Assembly (NCBI GenBank): GCA_014378285.1
Contig: JACMNZ010000323.1
Span: forward strand, 1-8,459
DNA: 8,459 nucleotides
Direction of reading: 5' to 3'
Origin: Pseudopedobacter sp.
Lineage (GTDB): Bacteria > Bacteroidota > Bacteroidia > Sphingobacteriales > Sphingobacteriaceae
This document shows positions 6,806 to 8,459 of this stretch, piece by piece; position 1 is the first letter of the stretch, and each line of letters begins with the position of its first letter. The position numbers were made by a program, and so were the translations under genes. The notes beneath the pieces are model-generated. The model was not told the DNA's origin. It searched no databases and was given only the letters and a program-made list of their open reading frames with translations.

Positions 6806-7786
6806 TTAAGCTAATATGATAGACATTTCCATTAAATCGTCTTCCAACTTAAATTCATGTCCTGTTAACGCCTCTTTTAAATCTGTTAAAACTATTTCAT
6901 TGCTTCTTAAGCCTACCATTTTTCTGTTTTCACCCTTTATTAAAGCATTTACAGCTGCGTAGCCCATTCTACTTCCCAATATGCGATCAAAACTGCTAGG
7001 ACTGCCGCCTCTTTGCAGATGGCCTAAAATAGTCACTTTTGTATCGTAAAAATCAAAAGTCTCCTTTACTTTTTTAGCAACGCCAAATGCACCTCCATTT
7101 TTATCTCCTTCTGCAACAATAACTATGCTACTTGATTTTTTGTTTGCAGCTCCTTTTTCCAACAGATCAATCAAATCTGGAATAGCTGTATCTCTTTCTG
7201 GCAACATTATAGCCTCAGCTCCGCTAGCAATACCTGCCCTAAGTGCAATACAACCAGCATCACGACCCATTACTTCTATAAAAAATAAACGATCATGAGA
7301 TTCTGCAGTATCTCTTATTTTATCAATAGCCTCAATAACGGTATTGGTTGCGGTATCAAATCCTAATGTAAAATCAGAACCAAAAAGGTCATTATCAATA
7401 GTTCCAGGAACACAAATCACAGGAATATCATAAGTGGCAGAAAATCTTTCGGCACCTGTAAAAGTACCATCGCCACCAATAGCAACTAAAGCATCTATGC
7501 CTCTTTTTTTTAAATTATCATAAGCTTGTTGCATCCCTTCTGGCGTTTTAAAGGCTAAGCAACGAGCAGTTTTTAGTATAGTACCGCCAAGCTGCATAAT
7601 ATTACTTACAGAATGACGGTTCATATCTTCGATATTGTCATCAATCATTCCTTGGTATCCTTGTTTTATACCTGCAACATCATATCCAAAATAAAGACTT
7701 GTTCTTACCACTGCCCTTATACAGGAATTCATTCCTGGTGCATCTCCTCCTGAAGTAAAAACAGCTATTTTATTAATTTTAGACAT
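6806..7786 (-). CDS. pfkA: ATP-dependent 6-phosphofructokinase
   Basis: The protein is 326 residues, close to the approximately 320 of bacterial PfkA, and complete. It phosphorylates fructose 6-phosphate to fructose 1,6-bisphosphate, the committing step of glycolysis, in the cytoplasm. ATP-binding motifs are TSGGDAPGMN at 11-20 and GGDGT at 104-108; Gly at the fourth position of the latter marks the ATP type, whereas PPi-dependent enzymes have Asp there. The catalytic block PGTIDND at 127-133 contains Asp131. MGRDAG at 173-178 and GHLQRGGSPSSFDR at 255-268 bind the sugar phosphate. The family is usually an allosteric tetramer. It is the first gene of the three-gene operon, ending three bases before the BadF-like start, and is divergent from a Nudix-like regulator across 118 bases that carry its likely promoter. 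Confidence 0.99.
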   Translation of the reverse strand: MSKINKIAVFTSGGDAPGMNSCIRAVVRTSLYFGYDVAGIKQGYQGMIDDNIEDMNRHSVSNIMQLGGTILKTARCLAFKTPEGMQQAYDNLKKRGIDALVAIGGDGTFTGAERFSATYDIPVICVPGTIDNDLFGSDFTLGFDTATNTVIEAIDKIRDTAESHDRLFFIEVMGRDAGCIALRAGIASGAEAIMLPERDTAIPDLIDLLEKGAANKKSSSIVIVAEGDKNGGAFGVAKKVKETFDFYDTKVTILGHLQRGGSPSSFDRILGSRMGYAAVNALIKGENRKMVGLRSNEIVLTDLKEALTGHEFKLEDDLMEMSIILA

Positions 7787-7816
7787 ATAAATTCTAGGTA
7801 TTTGGGTTTAGAATCA

Positions 7817-7848
7817 CTAATATAAGGTGTATTTTCTACACTAAGCAA
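7817..7848 (-). promoter_or_regulatory. Candidate promoter of the pfkA operon
   Basis: On the minus strand TTG at 7848-7846 is followed after 21 bases by TATATTAG at 7824-7817, one mismatch from the Bacteroidota -7 consensus TAnnTTTG. The predicted start site near 7810 gives a leader of roughly 24 bases before the ATG at 7786. The spacing lies within the usual 17-23 range. The assignment rests on consensus matching alone. Confidence 0.45.
7827..7841. promoter_or_regulatory. Inverted repeat GTGTA-N5-TACAC, candidate operator
   Basis: GTGTA at 7827-7831 and TACAC at 7837-7841 are perfect inverted half-sites around the 5-base spacer TTTTC. The element lies between the proposed -33 and -7 elements of the pfkA promoter, where a bound protein would block RNA polymerase. 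A second CACTAA, matching the one that overlaps the right arm (7839-7844), sits 24 bases away at 7815-7820. The adjacent Nudix-like protein is the obvious candidate binder, but only its position suggests this. Confidence 0.4.
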
Positions 7849-7855
7849 TTTTATC

Positions 7856-7867
7856 GAAAAATTTTTC
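7856..7867. promoter_or_regulatory. 12-bp palindrome GAAAAATTTTTC in the divergent spacer
   Basis: The element is a perfect palindrome of an A5 tract and a T5 tract flanked by G and C. Such A/T tracts bend DNA and commonly sit upstream of promoters. It lies just upstream of the proposed pfkA -33 element and 37 bases before the Nudix gene start. An 8-bp palindrome, CAAATTTG, begins at the next base (7868-7875). Chance is possible given the composition. Confidence 0.3.
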
Positions 7868-7904
7868 CAAATTTGTAATTATTATCAGCATAAAAAAATA
7901 TAGG

Positions 7905-8459
7905 TTGGAAAATTTACCAGAACATTTTGATTCTTTATTTTCAGTAGACTGTGTCATTTTTGGATTTGACGAAGGAGAACTGAAAATTTTATTGATAGAG
8001 AGAAATGAAGCACCGTTTAACGGATGGTTTGCTTTACCGGGTTATTTTGTAGAGCCTACGGAAGCCATAGAAACTGCGGCACAACGTATATTGTATGAAT
8101 CTACTGGCTTAAAAGGTATATTTATGGAACAGTTCTATACTTTTGGAGCTTTAGGACGTCATCCACAAGGTAGAGTAATAACTGTTGCGTATTATGCGAT
8201 GATACGTTTAACCGGAAATAAAGAAGTTGCTCCTTTACCAACCACTCATTTTGCTAAAAGGGCAGTTTGGATGTCTGTTAAGGATATGCCTGAACTTGCT
8301 TTTGACCATAGCAGGATTTTTAGAAAGAGTTTTGAAAAAATCAAGAATAAAATCAGCTACCAACCTATAGCTTTTGAACTTTTACCAGAAAAGTTTACGC
8401 TTACCCAGTTACAACAGCTTTATGAAGTTGTATTGAATAAAAAACTAGATAAGCGTAAT
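7905..8459 (+). CDS. Nudix-related transcriptional regulator (NrtR/AraR-like), partial at right edge
   Basis: The frame gives 185 codons with no stop before the window end. Residues 12-145 form a Nudix-fold domain: FSVDCVIFGFDEGELKILLIER near the N-terminus (12-32), a Nudix box at 46-69 and GRHPQGRVITVAYYA (84-98). The box is degenerate: Glu53, Arg61, Glu65 and Gly68 remain, but the canonical Gly47 is Tyr, Glu62 is Ile and Glu66 is Ser, so hydrolase activity is doubtful. The segment beginning near 156 (AFELLPEKFTLTQLQQLYE) resembles the start of the winged-helix domain of Nudix-related regulators such as NrtR and Bacteroides AraR; the rest is outside the window. The only canonical start upstream of the conserved region is TTG at 7905; the frame is open back to 7845 but has no ATG or GTG. 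Divergence from pfkA suggests that it regulates the glycolytic operon, itself or both. The ligand could be a sugar or a nucleotide sugar such as ADP-ribose. Confidence 0.9.
   Translation, partial: MENLPEHFDSLFSVDCVIFGFDEGELKILLIERNEAPFNGWFALPGYFVEPTEAIETAAQRILYESTGLKGIFMEQFYTFGALGRHPQGRVITVAYYAMIRLTGNKEVAPLPTTHFAKRAVWMSVKDMPELAFDHSRIFRKSFEKIKNKISYQPIAFELLPEKFTLTQLQQLYEVVLNKKLDKRN

Overview
The window looks like the chromosome of a Bacteroidota bacterium, most likely from the Sphingobacteriaceae (Pedobacter-like). Four things point there: A+T-rich DNA with almost no Shine-Dalgarno sequences, a type IX secretion (T9SS) C-terminal sorting domain, promoter-like elements close to the Bacteroidota TTG / TAnnTTTG pattern, and protein families typical of the group. 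The genus is an inference from sequence memory, not from a search. No RNA genes, insertion sequences, CRISPR arrays or phage genes were seen.

Layout. (1) 1-141, minus: the start of a small Zn-ribbon protein, cut by the window edge. (2) 302-1222, plus: a stand-alone seven-repeat WD40 propeller protein, divergent from the first gene across a 160-base spacer that holds a 14-bp perfect palindrome. (3) 1223-1580: a 358-base A+T-rich gap with no convincing gene. (4) 1581-4741, plus: a two-gene operon with a 4-base ATGA overlap. It encodes a DUF1800 protein with no signal peptide and a DUF1501 protein with a twin-arginine-like signal and a T9SS sorting tail. (5) 4742-4946: a convergent spacer with a rho-independent terminator and five tandem copies of a degenerate heptamer. 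(6) 7786-4947, minus: a tight glycolytic operon, pfkA, then a divergent BadF/GlcNAc-kinase-like protein, then gap, with spacers of 3 and 5 bases. (7) 7905-8459, plus: a Nudix-like domain protein with a degenerate catalytic box and the start of a winged-helix region, open at the right edge and divergent from pfkA.

How the genes fit together. PfkA and GAPDH are two steps of glycolysis. The middle gene belongs to the sugar-kinase/ATPase (ASKHA) fold but has lost the Asp of its phosphate-1 motif, so it may sense a ligand rather than act as a kinase. The divergent Nudix-like protein resembles the NrtR/AraR type of transcription factor, and an inverted repeat lies in the spacer of a plausible pfkA promoter. 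Together these suggest a locally regulated glycolytic operon. Separately, the DUF1800/DUF1501 pair suggests co-export, with the signal-less DUF1800 protein carried by its Tat-targeted partner. Both models are inferences.
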